Assembly: GCA_947492825.1 (NCBI GenBank)
Contig: CANLNT010000001.1
Span: 682,001-746,000, forward strand
Source: an uncultured Paracoccaceae bacterium
GTDB lineage: Bacteria > Pseudomonadota > Alphaproteobacteria > Rhodobacterales > Rhodobacteraceae
Reading direction: 5' to 3'
DNA: 64,000 nucleotides
Both the position numbers and the translations under genes were made by a program. Shown one piece after another: positions 30,855-38,745 of this stretch. The notes beneath the pieces were generated by a model that had not been told where the DNA came from, searched no databases, and worked only from the letters and a program-made list of their open reading frames with translations. Within the stretch, counting starts at the first letter, position 1. Each line of letters starts with the position of its first letter.

Positions 30855-30980
30855 CAACCCTGGGATGAAACTCTGGGGCCTTTTTGCCACAATCCCTTGC
30901 CTTAGACTCCCTATTTTTATGGGTGTGCGCTGAAAAACGCTGTCTTTTCAGGCGATTGCGCGCGCGCAGAAAAAATTATG

Positions 30981-31018
30981 CTGCGGTGCAGAAAAATGCT
31001 TGAAATGCTGCGGTGCAG
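30981..31018. promoter_or_regulatory. Two identical PhaR-type boxes upstream of phaP
   Basis: CTGCGGTGCAG occurs at 30981-30991 and again at 31008-31018, 27 bases apart. The form CTGC-N3-GCAG agrees with the PhaR binding pattern I recall from Paracoccus. They lie 70-107 bases upstream of the phaP start. The rest of the 233-base gap holds no gene. Confidence 0.75.
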
Positions 31019-31087
31019 CACGTATCTCTGTGTCACGAGATTAACGCGGTTTCTCCCACCGCACCGAAAACCCGAAAGGTAAAGACA

Positions 31088-31531
31088 ATGGCTAAGCAAC
31101 AAGACTTCACCGCTGTGTTCAAAGACATGATGGGCGCATTCCCCGTCGACACCAAAGCAATGGAAGATGCCTTCAAGTCGCAGACAACCCTGGCTGAAAA
31201 ACTGTCGGCTGTGAACATCGACGCGGCTTCCAAGTCGACTGAACTGTCCGCAAAGTGGGCTGCCGACACCCTGTCCAAGATGCAGGACCTGACCAAAGCC
31301 AAGAAAGAGCCAGCCGACTACGCCAAGTCGATGACTGACTTCGCATCTGCTTCTGCCGAAGCCGCTGCAGAGCACATGGCTGCTTTCGCTGAGATCGCTA
31401 AATCGGTTCAGACCAAGACAATGGAACTGATGATGGCCGCTGGCAAAGACGCCTCTGAGGACCTGACTGCTGCTGCAAAGAAGGCCACTGACGAGATGAC
31501 TGCCGCTGCCAAGAAGGCGACTGCAAAGTAA
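31088..31531 (+). CDS. phaP: Phasin, PHA granule-associated protein
   Basis: The protein has 147 residues and is almost entirely helical. It is rich in Ala, Lys and Met, with a C-terminal Lys/Ala repeat (TAAAKKATDEMTAAAKKAT). This matches the phasin_2-type proteins that coat PHB granules. Codon use is strongly biased, as for a highly expressed gene. PhaR-type boxes lie upstream and a strong terminator downstream, so it is a single-gene unit. Confidence 0.9.
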   Translation: MAKQQDFTAVFKDMMGAFPVDTKAMEDAFKSQTTLAEKLSAVNIDAASKSTELSAKWAADTLSKMQDLTKAKKEPADYAKSMTDFASASAEAAAEHMAAFAEIAKSVQTKTMELMMAAGKDASEDLTAAAKKATDEMTAAAKKATAK

Positions 31532-31573
31532 GCTCCCTGTCGGGCCCGACCTCCCTGCGGCCATGACAAAACT

Positions 31574-31608
31574 TAGGCGCATCCGATCCCGGATGCGCCT
31601 ATTTTCTT
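31574..31608 (+). terminator. Rho-independent terminator of phaP
   Basis: A perfect 11-bp stem (AGGCGCATCCG/CGGATGCGCCT) with loop ATCC is followed by ATTTTCTT. It lies about 40 bases after the phaP stop. Confidence 0.9.
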
Positions 31609-31630
31609 GGCTGACATACTGTTTGGCGGC

Positions 31631-32347
31631 TTAGTCCTTGCGGCGTTGCCGGATCAGCAGCAGGCCAAGCCCGGCCAGCAGCAGCGCGCCAGAGGCGGGC
31701 AGGGGCACCGCGGCGATGGTGTTGACGTTGATTGCAACGCTGCCTTGGGTCGAGAATAGCTCAAAACTGTATTCGCCCACGGCGTTGGGGTCGAACGGGT
31801 TTGACGGCGCGCGCACGCCGATCCCATCAACGCCCAGATATCCGAACAGCAGGTTTTGCGACCCTTCCAGCTTTTGGGGATCACCCTGCAACAGCGCGTT
31901 CAAGCCCGACACATTCAGCGTGCCAAGATCACCCTTGTCTGTCGCGGCACCAGCATCGGTGTCGTAAAACAGAACAATGCCAAGATCGGCGAGCGTCTGG
32001 GTGCCGGTGGTTTCGGCAAAGAAGCTAAAGTTCCAAAGCGCGCCATCAGTGGCATTTGGCCCGCGCAGTTCCGACCCGGTCGGCGCGGTGTAGGTGCCTG
32101 CGCCATCATTGCTCAGCGCAGGGTCCAGAACGTAGCGTGGCGTCGCAGCCAGCCCCAGTGTCAGGACGCCGCCCGCCACATCAAAGGTCGAAATCGCAAC
32201 CTGATCGTTGGGGATCCCTGATCCGCCAAAGGTTGCGCCCGGCAATGCGCCAAAGTTTGTGAAGGTCGGCGTGACTGGTGCAGCCATCGCAGGTGCGGCC
32301 AAAACCGCCAGTGCAGCCGCAGCTGCATATTTACGCAAAAATGTCAT
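31631..32347 (-). CDS. Secreted protein with VPLPA-CTERM sorting signal
   Basis: The protein has 238 residues. An N-terminal signal peptide (about 1-22, APAMA) is followed by a strand-rich domain and, at the C terminus, VPLPASGALLLAGLGLLL then the basic RQRRKD. This is the VPLPA-CTERM tripartite signal (motif, hydrophobic helix, Arg cluster), recognised by exosortase-type enzymes in Rhodobacterales. The protein is therefore probably processed and displayed or released with exopolysaccharide. GGGATGGG precedes the ATG at 32347. The body shows no known domain. Confidence 0.87.
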   Translation of the reverse strand: MTFLRKYAAAAALAVLAAPAMAAPVTPTFTNFGALPGATFGGSGIPNDQVAISTFDVAGGVLTLGLAATPRYVLDPALSNDGAGTYTAPTGSELRGPNATDGALWNFSFFAETTGTQTLADLGIVLFYDTDAGAATDKGDLGTLNVSGLNALLQGDPQKLEGSQNLLFGYLGVDGIGVRAPSNPFDPNAVGEYSFELFSTQGSVAINVNTIAAVPLPASGALLLAGLGLLLIRQRRKD

Positions 32348-32471
32348 GTCCCATCCCCAAGTTAACCCGTGGAAACATAGCCCCTTGGTCGAAAGGGGCA
32401 AGGGATCGCACGGGGTTGCATTGGCATTTTCAGGACTTTGGCGCACCCCATTCCCGGATGCACCTTTCTTT

Positions 32472-32849
32472 TCATGCGCCGCCGGTCAAATCCTGCGCCA
32501 GCATCATCGCGTTGCCGTCGGGGTCATAGAAGGTGGCGGTGCTGACCATGCCTTCGACAACATCATTCGGGCCGTCAAATTTCACGCCTTCCGCCTCAAG
32601 CCCCGCGCGTGCTTTGTCGATGTCGGCCACTCCAAAGACGGGCACCGAATTGCCAGGCGTCGGCTCTGCCTGTTCGCCAAGGCCAAGCGTGACACCGGCG
32701 GTTTTGGTGCTGACCTCGCTCCAACCGGCCTCGTCCGCGTGGTAGACAAGTGCAAACCCCAGCATCTTTTCGTACCAGGCCGCGCTCGCGTGGCGGTCCC
32801 GAACAGAGAGGGCGATTGTGATTGTTTCATCAAGTTCTGCGACGGCCAT
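32472..32849 (-). CDS. VOC-family (glyoxalase/bleomycin-resistance fold) protein
   Basis: The protein has 125 residues with two VOC half-domains: ETITIALSVRDRHASAAWY at the start and FYDPDGNAMMLAQDL at the end, the usual VOC closing motif. The metal positions are not clearly conserved, so the reaction is unknown. It is divergent from an HxlR-like regulator, with only 40 bases between the start codons and a palindrome in that gap. It is probably a target of that regulator. Confidence 0.85.
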   Translation of the reverse strand: MAVAELDETITIALSVRDRHASAAWYEKMLGFALVYHADEAGWSEVSTKTAGVTLGLGEQAEPTPGNSVPVFGVADIDKARAGLEAEGVKFDGPNDVVEGMVSTATFYDPDGNAMMLAQDLTGGA

Positions 32850-32872
32850 GGCACTTTCCTTTGGTCAAAAAA

Positions 32873-32885
32873 TATAGTAACTATA
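32873..32885. promoter_or_regulatory. Operator-like palindrome TATAGTAACTATA
   Basis: A perfect 13-base palindrome with 6-base arms lies 4 bases before the ATG of the HxlR-like gene and 23 bases from the VOC start. Binding here would block both divergent promoters. Autoregulation by the adjacent regulator is the simplest reading. Confidence 0.6.
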
Positions 32886-32889
32886 CTTT

Positions 32890-33426
32890 ATGAACATTGA
32901 CCAACTTGTCAAGCTTACTGCGCGCGCTTGGAGCCTGGATATTCTGGCGGCCATGTCGGACGGCACACCGGGGCGGCAGGCGCAGCTGCTCACGGCGACC
33001 GGTGCCAACCGGAATGCCTTTGCCCAAAGCATGGCGCATCTGGTCTCGCTGGGTCTGGTCGAACGCAATCCAGGCCACGGGCATCCGCTGCGGCCAGAGT
33101 TTCGGCTGACGCCCGCAGGGCAAGTGGCGGGGCAGGCGGCATCACGGGTCAAATCGCTATTGCCTGATCCGACGGACGCGCGGTTGATCCGCCGGGTCTG
33201 GTCACTGCCTATTCTGGCAGTCAGCAAGACGCCCCGGCATTTCGCGAGCTTGCGCCGGCATTTGCATCCGATCACCGATCGTGCCCTGTCACAGTCCCTG
33301 CATCATCTGCAGGCCCGCGATTGGATTGTCCGCGATATTGATCCCGATCAGACGCCGCTACGCCCGCTTTATTGTGCCTCCAGCACCGGGCGCGCGATGG
33401 CAGAGGCCTTGGAAATCGCTGTCTGA
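32890..33426 (+). CDS. Tandem winged-helix regulator (HxlR-like)
   Basis: The protein has 178 residues and appears to contain two winged-helix units. The first (about 8-85) has RAWSLDILAAMSDG and FAQSMAHLVSLGLVERN. The second (about 98-175) has RRVWSLPILAVSKTPRHF and LSQSLHHLQARDWIVRD. Both show the W-S/I-L-AM and two-helix spacing of HxlR domains, so the gene looks like an internal duplication. HxlR proteins are normally a single domain acting as dimers. It is divergent from the VOC gene across a palindrome. The ligand is unknown. Confidence 0.75.
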   Translation: MNIDQLVKLTARAWSLDILAAMSDGTPGRQAQLLTATGANRNAFAQSMAHLVSLGLVERNPGHGHPLRPEFRLTPAGQVAGQAASRVKSLLPDPTDARLIRRVWSLPILAVSKTPRHFASLRRHLHPITDRALSQSLHHLQARDWIVRDIDPDQTPLRPLYCASSTGRAMAEALEIAV

Positions 33427-33536
33427 CGGGCCTGCGGACGCAAGGTTGTGCGCGCAATTGGTCACGCGACACTTTCATTTTGCTGCAACGCCGCTTAGGC
33501 TTCTCTGCACTGCAACACGTCTTGGGAGGGACGCCC

Positions 33537-34082
33537 GTGGCTTCGACCGATAAACCCCTGCTGATTAAGCGCTATGCCAGTCGGCGGCTCTATAACACCG
33601 AAACCAGTGACTATGTCACACTGGAAGACATCGCCGCGTTTATCCGCGATGGCCGTGAGGTGCAGATTGTCGATCTCAAATCAGGCGATGACCTGACCCG
33701 CCAGTATTTGCTGCAAATCATCGCTGAACACGAAAGCCGCGGCGAAAGCGTACTGGGCACCGATATCCTGACCGATCTGGTCCGCAGCTACACTACGCAG
33801 GCCGCCTCTGTCGTGCCGTCGTTCCTGCAAGCCAGCTTCGAGATGCTGCGCGAGGGGCAGTCAAAGGCGATGGAAAACATGACCAAGGCCAGCCCGATGT
33901 CCGCGATGCCGGGTTTTGACGCCATGCGCGCGCAGCAAGAGGCGTTCTTCAAGGCCATGACCGGCGGCATGATCCCCGGCTCCTCTGGCCCCGCCAAGGA
34001 AGAGCCCGAGGATGACGGCGATCTGGATGACATCAAGGCGCAGTTGAAGGCGATGCAGGACAAGCTGAACAAGATGGGGTAG
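33537..34082 (+). CDS. phaR: Polyhydroxyalkanoate synthesis repressor PhaR
   Basis: The protein has 181 residues from a GTG at 33537, preceded by GGGAGGG. The N-terminal DNA-binding domain is the classic PhaR/PHB_acc_N form: LIKRYASRRLYNTETSDYVT and DIAAFIRDGREVQIVD. The C-terminal half is helical and contacts PHB in the known mechanism: PhaR leaves DNA when polymer granules form. TGC-rich elements (TGCTGCAAC at 33481 and CTGCACTGCAA at 33505) just upstream suggest autoregulation. Confidence 0.93.
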   Translation: MASTDKPLLIKRYASRRLYNTETSDYVTLEDIAAFIRDGREVQIVDLKSGDDLTRQYLLQIIAEHESRGESVLGTDILTDLVRSYTTQAASVVPSFLQASFEMLREGQSKAMENMTKASPMSAMPGFDAMRAQQEAFFKAMTGGMIPGSSGPAKEEPEDDGDLDDIKAQLKAMQDKLNKMG

Positions 34083-34125
34083 GGCGCCATCGCTCTCAAT
34101 TGCCGCAGGCAGGCCCGATACCGCT

Positions 34126-35601
34126 TTAGCGTGCGCGCAGGCCGCGGCTGAACGCAAATGCCTGCCGCGCAAGAATGACGCAAATCACGACAAAGAGGAA
34201 TCCGGCGATCGGGCGATTGATAAAGTCCAGCGGAGTCTCGACCCGCCCCATCGCGATGCGCAGCTTGGATTCCATGATGCCGCCCAGAACAATGCCAAGG
34301 ATGATCGGCACAACGGGAAGGTTGAGACGCTTGAGCACCAACCCAAACACACCAAACCCGGCAGCGATGGCACAATCCGTGATGGAATTGCGCAGTGAAT
34401 AAACACCGACAAACCCCAGGATCAGAATGACAATACCAAGCGGGCGCGTCGGTATCTGAATGATCTTGGTCAGCAGGTTTGTGGACACCAGCAAAAAGCC
34501 GATCACCAGAACATTCAGGATCAGCATCGCCAGATAAATGGCCATCACAAAGTCCATGTCGTTCTGGAACAATTGTGGGCCGGGCACGACGTTGTGGACG
34601 TAGAACACTGACAGCATCATCGCGGTCAGCGCCTCGCCCGGAATGCCCAAGGCCAAGAGCGGGATCATCGCCGCAGCAGGGACGGCGTTGTTTGCCGCTT
34701 CGGACGCGATCAATCCGTCCGGTGCCCCTTTGCCGAACAGCTCAGGCGCGGCCGATTTCTTTTGCGCATAAGTGTAGGACATGAACTGCGCCGTAAACTC
34801 ACCGACGCCCGGAATCATGCCCATCAGGACACCAAATGACGATGACACGGACGCAAGGCGTTTGTGTCCCATCAGCTCTTTCAGACCCGCGGTCAGCTGG
34901 CCTTTCACAGGCTGCGGATGCGGCGTTACGTTGTCTTCGACCAACAACAAGAATGCCTGAGAGAAGGCAAAAAGCCCCAGAACAACCACGATCAGGTCAA
35001 GGCCAGAGGCCAGCCATGTTTGGTCAAAGGTATATCGGGTGGAATATTTGACCGGCTCCAGCCCGATTGTCTGTAAGAAGATCCCGAAACACGCCAACAT
35101 CCCTGCGGCAAAGACCTGACCGCGGTGGGCGATAATAACAAGGATGATACCCAAAAGCGCCGCAAGGAATATCTCCCGCGCGCCGAAATGGGGCGCGATC
35201 AATGCCAGCAAGGGCGACAGGATCATCAGACACAACACAGAGAAAATGCCGCCAAAGAAAGAGGCGGAATAGGCCAGTGACAGCGCCCGCGGTGCCTCGC
35301 CCCGTTTGGTCATCGGATAGCCGTCATAAGTGGTCAGCGCGTTCACGGCTGTGCCGGGTGTGTTGATCAGGATCGCGGGAATGGCCCCGCCATACATGGA
35401 TGACCCATAAATCCCGAGCAGCGCGGTCAGGCCCACAATTGGGTCAAAGGCAAACGTCGCGGGCAGCAAAATGGCAATCGCAACAGCGGCACCAACACCG
35501 GGGATCGCGCCGATGATGACGCCCCCAATCGACCCGACAAGCAGGGCGGCCACGACATCCCATCGCGCCAGAATTCCAAAACCTGAAAGCAGGATGTCCA
35601 C
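34126..35601 (-). CDS. tctA: Tripartite tricarboxylate transporter permease, TctA
   Basis: The protein has 491 residues, the usual TctA length. It has about 11 hydrophobic segments with the family's glycine-rich motifs GAIPGVGAAVAIAILLP and YGGAIPAILINTPGTA, and a second copy of the motif as GMIPGVGEFTAQFM. It is the large membrane subunit of a TTT transporter working with TctB and the binding protein TctC. It is the last gene of a nine-gene operon whose first gene is tctC. Confidence 0.94.
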   Translation of the reverse strand: MDILLSGFGILARWDVVAALLVGSIGGVIIGAIPGVGAAVAIAILLPATFAFDPIVGLTALLGIYGSSMYGGAIPAILINTPGTAVNALTTYDGYPMTKRGEAPRALSLAYSASFFGGIFSVLCLMILSPLLALIAPHFGAREIFLAALLGIILVIIAHRGQVFAAGMLACFGIFLQTIGLEPVKYSTRYTFDQTWLASGLDLIVVVLGLFAFSQAFLLLVEDNVTPHPQPVKGQLTAGLKELMGHKRLASVSSSFGVLMGMIPGVGEFTAQFMSYTYAQKKSAAPELFGKGAPDGLIASEAANNAVPAAAMIPLLALGIPGEALTAMMLSVFYVHNVVPGPQLFQNDMDFVMAIYLAMLILNVLVIGFLLVSTNLLTKIIQIPTRPLGIVILILGFVGVYSLRNSITDCAIAAGFGVFGLVLKRLNLPVVPIILGIVLGGIMESKLRIAMGRVETPLDFINRPIAGFLFVVICVILARQAFAFSRGLRAR

Positions 35602-35613
35602 GAATGAGGTTCC

Positions 35614-36159
35614 TTAGAAGTAGGTCAGCATAAAGCTGCGCCATGCGGTGGGAAGATATTCGTAGATGGCGCCACCGGGCAGATTGACCTTCAGGGTTGA
35701 TTTGAAAGTCAGGACGATGATGAAATTCGTCAGGATCATGCCGCCAATGGCCGCAAAACTGCGGTAGCCAACTCTGATCATCAGGGCTGCACCAGCCAAC
35801 AGCGTGGCGATCAGGTAGCCCAAAAAGGGAACCAAAAGGACATACCCCAGAAACCACGCCGCGTACTCGACCGAACGCGCCCATAGCCAGATTTCCTGCC
35901 ACCGGCCAGGCAGGCGCGGCGATAATGCGGACCCGATCCAGTGGAGCGTCGCGAAGAAGGTCATGCCAGCCAGTGAAACTGCTGGCCAGAACCTTGGCTG
36001 CGCATAAAGGGCCGTTCCTTCAGCCCATATTGTCTGCGATCCCATGGATGCGAACATGAACGCAGAGAAGACAAGGAAGACGACGGCAAAAACCAAATCT
36101 CCTCGGCGGCGTTCGCGGTGAAACAGGCGGACAAACTGGGTGGTGCGTGACGATGCCAT
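35614..36159 (-). CDS. tctB: Tripartite tricarboxylate transporter small subunit, TctB
   Basis: The protein has 181 residues with four hydrophobic segments, the TctB topology, and a basic N terminus. Segments such as DLVFAVVFLVFSAFMFASMG fit the first helix. It lies 12 bases before tctA and 4 bases after the amidotransferase gene, so it is in the same operon. The ATG at 36159 is chosen because an earlier start would overlap the amidotransferase. Confidence 0.88.
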   Translation of the reverse strand: MASSRTTQFVRLFHRERRRGDLVFAVVFLVFSAFMFASMGSQTIWAEGTALYAQPRFWPAVSLAGMTFFATLHWIGSALSPRLPGRWQEIWLWARSVEYAAWFLGYVLLVPFLGYLIATLLAGAALMIRVGYRSFAAIGGMILTNFIIVLTFKSTLKVNLPGGAIYEYLPTAWRSFMLTYF

Positions 36160-36163
36160 GACG

Positions 36164-36901
36164 TTAGGCTGCCTCTGACCGAGACATGGCTTGAAGCACC
36201 TTTTGCTGCAGTTGGTCAGGCGCACGCACCTTGGACCGCAGAAACGTATCGATCATCGCGACCAAAGCATCGCGTGCAACGGGTTCATGCGCTGTGGCGC
36301 GCGCAGCTTGGGAAAGATCTGCAGGTAAGATGTCGCCATAGGCGTCAAGAGCTATGCGCATGATTGCCGCGTCAAATTCCGGATGCGGTTGGATGCCAAG
36401 GACATGGCCACCCACCATCATCATCGCGTTTTCGCAGCTGTCAGAGCTGGCAAGCCGAACAGCACCGGGTGGAAGCGCCAGCACCTGATCCTGATGCCAG
36501 GCAATTGCGTGCAGTGTCGTGCCCTGACGCAGGCAGTACCGGGTCCGTCCAACCGTCCAGCCGCCGTCGAATTTTGCGACCCTTCCGCCCAGAACATCTG
36601 CAAGGATTTGATGGCCGAAACAGATACCCACAACCGGCCGGTCCGATTTCAGGATATCGGATAGGCAGGTTTTCAGGGCCTTGATCCAAGGCTCATCCTC
36701 ATAAACCCCGTTTTTGGACCCTGTGATTAGCCAGGCATCGGCTTCATCCGCTGCTGCCGGAAAATCGCCGTTACGGACATCGTAATGGCGAAACGTGTAA
36801 CCCAACCCACCCAACAACGCGGCATACATCTCGCCATAGCCCGCGAACCGCTGCGACAGTTTTTCAGGCAAGACGCCTGCGACAAGAACGCCAATCTTCA
36901 T
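36164..36901 (-). CDS. Class I glutamine amidotransferase-like protein
   Basis: The protein has 245 residues. The nucleophile is Cys94 in VVGICFGHQIL, with His173 and Glu175 in GIQPHPEFD, so the triad is intact. A KFDGGW and WHQDQVLALPP pattern is shared with the second amidotransferase at 62700. Members of this group act on gamma-glutamyl or related amides. Here it is in an operon with a GS-like ligase, a pairing seen in aniline (TdnQ/TdnT-type) and putrescine (PuuA/PuuD) catabolism. Its start overlaps the flavin reductase stop. Confidence 0.87.
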   Translation of the reverse strand: MKIGVLVAGVLPEKLSQRFAGYGEMYAALLGGLGYTFRHYDVRNGDFPAAADEADAWLITGSKNGVYEDEPWIKALKTCLSDILKSDRPVVGICFGHQILADVLGGRVAKFDGGWTVGRTRYCLRQGTTLHAIAWHQDQVLALPPGAVRLASSDSCENAMMMVGGHVLGIQPHPEFDAAIMRIALDAYGDILPADLSQAARATAHEPVARDALVAMIDTFLRSKVRAPDQLQQKVLQAMSRSEAA

Positions 36902-37401
36902 ATAAGATCATCAAGTGGTTGGGCGTTGTTATAGCCGCGATTGGCGTAGATCAGGGCCTTTTCGCCAGATGACATCTTCACCTGCTGGACTTCGCCCACA
37001 AAAATATGGTGGCTGCCGCACATGATGTCATGCTGCACCACACAATCGAATGCGGTCAGCGCCCCATCCAGCATAGGGCTGCCTGTCTCACCTTTGGTCC
37101 ACGTGGCACAGTCGAATTTTGCTTCATCCTTGGCCTCCGTGCGCCCGGCAAACGCGTTTGAGATGGTCGTCATATCATCGCGCAACAGGTTGACGCAGAA
37201 CGTGCGGTTGGTGCGGATGGCTGCGGCGGCAGGCGACAGGTGGTGGACACAGGTCAACAACGTCGGCTTCGGCGTGTCAGCAGAGACAGAGGATACGGCG
37301 CTGACCGTCACACCGCGGCGGCCCGCAATCCCGTCCGTTGTTACGACATAGACAGAACAGGCTGCATTGGCCATTCCGTCGATAAATTGCGCGCGCAGCA
37401 T
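36898..37401 (-). CDS. Flavin reductase (FMN-binding, HpaC-like)
   Basis: The protein has 167 residues of the flavin-reductase-like split-barrel fold. VYVVTTDGIAGRRGVTVSAVSSVSADTP in part, FCVNLLRDD and HHIFVGEVQQV are the family's three blocks. These enzymes supply reduced FMN or FAD to a separate monooxygenase. The likely partner in the same operon is the acyl-CoA-dehydrogenase-fold protein at 40712. It lies 3 bases after the GS-like gene and overlaps the amidotransferase start. Confidence 0.87.
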   Translation of the reverse strand: MLRAQFIDGMANAACSVYVVTTDGIAGRRGVTVSAVSSVSADTPKPTLLTCVHHLSPAAAAIRTNRTFCVNLLRDDMTTISNAFAGRTEAKDEAKFDCATWTKGETGSPMLDGALTAFDCVVQHDIMCGSHHIFVGEVQQVKMSSGEKALIYANRGYNNAQPLDDLI

Positions 37402-37404
37402 GAT

Positions 37405-38745
37405 CTATCCTAACTCGAAAAAGCGACGCAGCTCTGTGTCCGGGACCATACCCATAAAGGCATTGTCCTGACTTTCACGGGTCGCAGTGAAGGCATCAAC
37501 AAAGACATCCCCCAGCCATTCGCGTGCAAATGCACTGGCGCGAAGGGCTGCAATGGCGTCGCGCATGTTGCGCGGGTAATCCCGCGGTTCGGTATCGGAC
37601 GGCACATAGCCATTGCCCACGACGGCGGCGTCCGGCTCGATCTTTTCGGCGATCCCGGCCAACCCGGCGGCCAGCGTTGCCGCAACGGTCAGGTAAGGAT
37701 TTGCATCCGATCCGGGCAAGCGGTTTTCAACCCGCAAGGACCCCGCGTCATGGCCAACAACCCGCAAGCATGTGGTGCGGTTCTCGATCCCCCAGGTCAG
37801 GGCAGGCGGCGCAAAGGTACCCGGCGCAAAACGACGGTACGAATTCACGGTTGGTGCAAACAGCAACATCATCTCGCCAAGGTAGGTCTGCATCCCCCCA
37901 AGAAAGTGGCGAAACGTGTCTGACATGTTGTCGGGCTTGCTTTCGTCCCAGAACAGCGGTGTGCCATCGGCCCCTATCAGCGACAGATGAACATGGGCCG
38001 ATTGACTGTCAGCCTCTTCCGACCAGCGCGCCATATAAGTGATGGTCTTGCCCTGCCGCGTGGCCAGCGCCCGCATGAAATTCTTCAGCAAGACGGTCTG
38101 GTCGGCTGGCGCAAGCCCGGTGCCGGCACCGGTGCAGGCCTCCATGAAGCCCGCGCCGATTTCCTCATGCATCTTGGCCAGATCAATCTTGAGCGCCTCG
38201 CACATGTCGGCCACGTCCGAATACCATTGTGATTGGGTGGTTTGATAGATCAACAGGTCGTGGCTGGCGTGCGTGGTGGCGGGGGTGAGGTTGCGAAACC
38301 CCTTTTCCCGCAGGGTTTCGGCCGTTTCATTGAACAGCATGTACTCCAGCTCTAGCCCGTATTTCAGGTTCAGCCCCGCGTTCGCCCCTTTGTCCAGAAC
38401 CGACGCCAGCAAGGACCGTGGGCACATGCCCGCCGTCTCACCGGTGTAGTTCGACAAGACCAACAGGTCATCGCCGTCCTTTTCCCACGGGATCGCGCGG
38501 ACCGTGCTTGGATCAACCGTTAGCGGACTGTCATGGAAATCGGCGCTTTCATCGGTCACGCCCGGAATGTCCAGAAATTCGTCCGTCGGGTCGAGCGCAA
38601 ACGTCACCGGCGCCATCCCCATACCGGCCTTCAAAATACCTTCAAACGACTTGCGTGACACTTTCTGCCCGCGCAACAGGCCATTGGTGTCCGTCATCGC
38701 AACCGTGATAAAGCGCGTTTTGTTGGCGTCCAGTATGTCTTTCAT
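37405..38745 (-). CDS. Glutamine-synthetase-like gamma-glutamyl ligase
   Basis: The protein has 446 residues. The C-terminal catalytic GS domain has LELEYMLFNETAE (metal-binding Glu), SAHVHLSLIG and GIENRTTCLRVVG, plus VENRLPGSDANPYL. The beta-grasp N-terminal domain (about 1-90) is present. It has the size of PuuA-type ligases rather than of ammonia-assimilating GlnA. Such enzymes join glutamate to an amine. Context with a ring-cleavage-type dioxygenase suggests an aromatic or heterocyclic amine. Its start overlaps the fusion-protein stop (ATGA). Confidence 0.87.
   Translation of the reverse strand: MKDILDANKTRFITVAMTDTNGLLRGQKVSRKSFEGILKAGMGMAPVTFALDPTDEFLDIPGVTDESADFHDSPLTVDPSTVRAIPWEKDGDDLLVLSNYTGETAGMCPRSLLASVLDKGANAGLNLKYGLELEYMLFNETAETLREKGFRNLTPATTHASHDLLIYQTTQSQWYSDVADMCEALKIDLAKMHEEIGAGFMEACTGAGTGLAPADQTVLLKNFMRALATRQGKTITYMARWSEEADSQSAHVHLSLIGADGTPLFWDESKPDNMSDTFRHFLGGMQTYLGEMMLLFAPTVNSYRRFAPGTFAPPALTWGIENRTTCLRVVGHDAGSLRVENRLPGSDANPYLTVAATLAAGLAGIAEKIEPDAAVVGNGYVPSDTEPRDYPRNMRDAIAALRASAFAREWLGDVFVDAFTATRESQDNAFMGMVPDTELRRFFELG

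Noticed and set aside
30855-30980. Terminator directly after phaC
   Set aside because: There are T-rich runs, but I found no stable stem to go with them.
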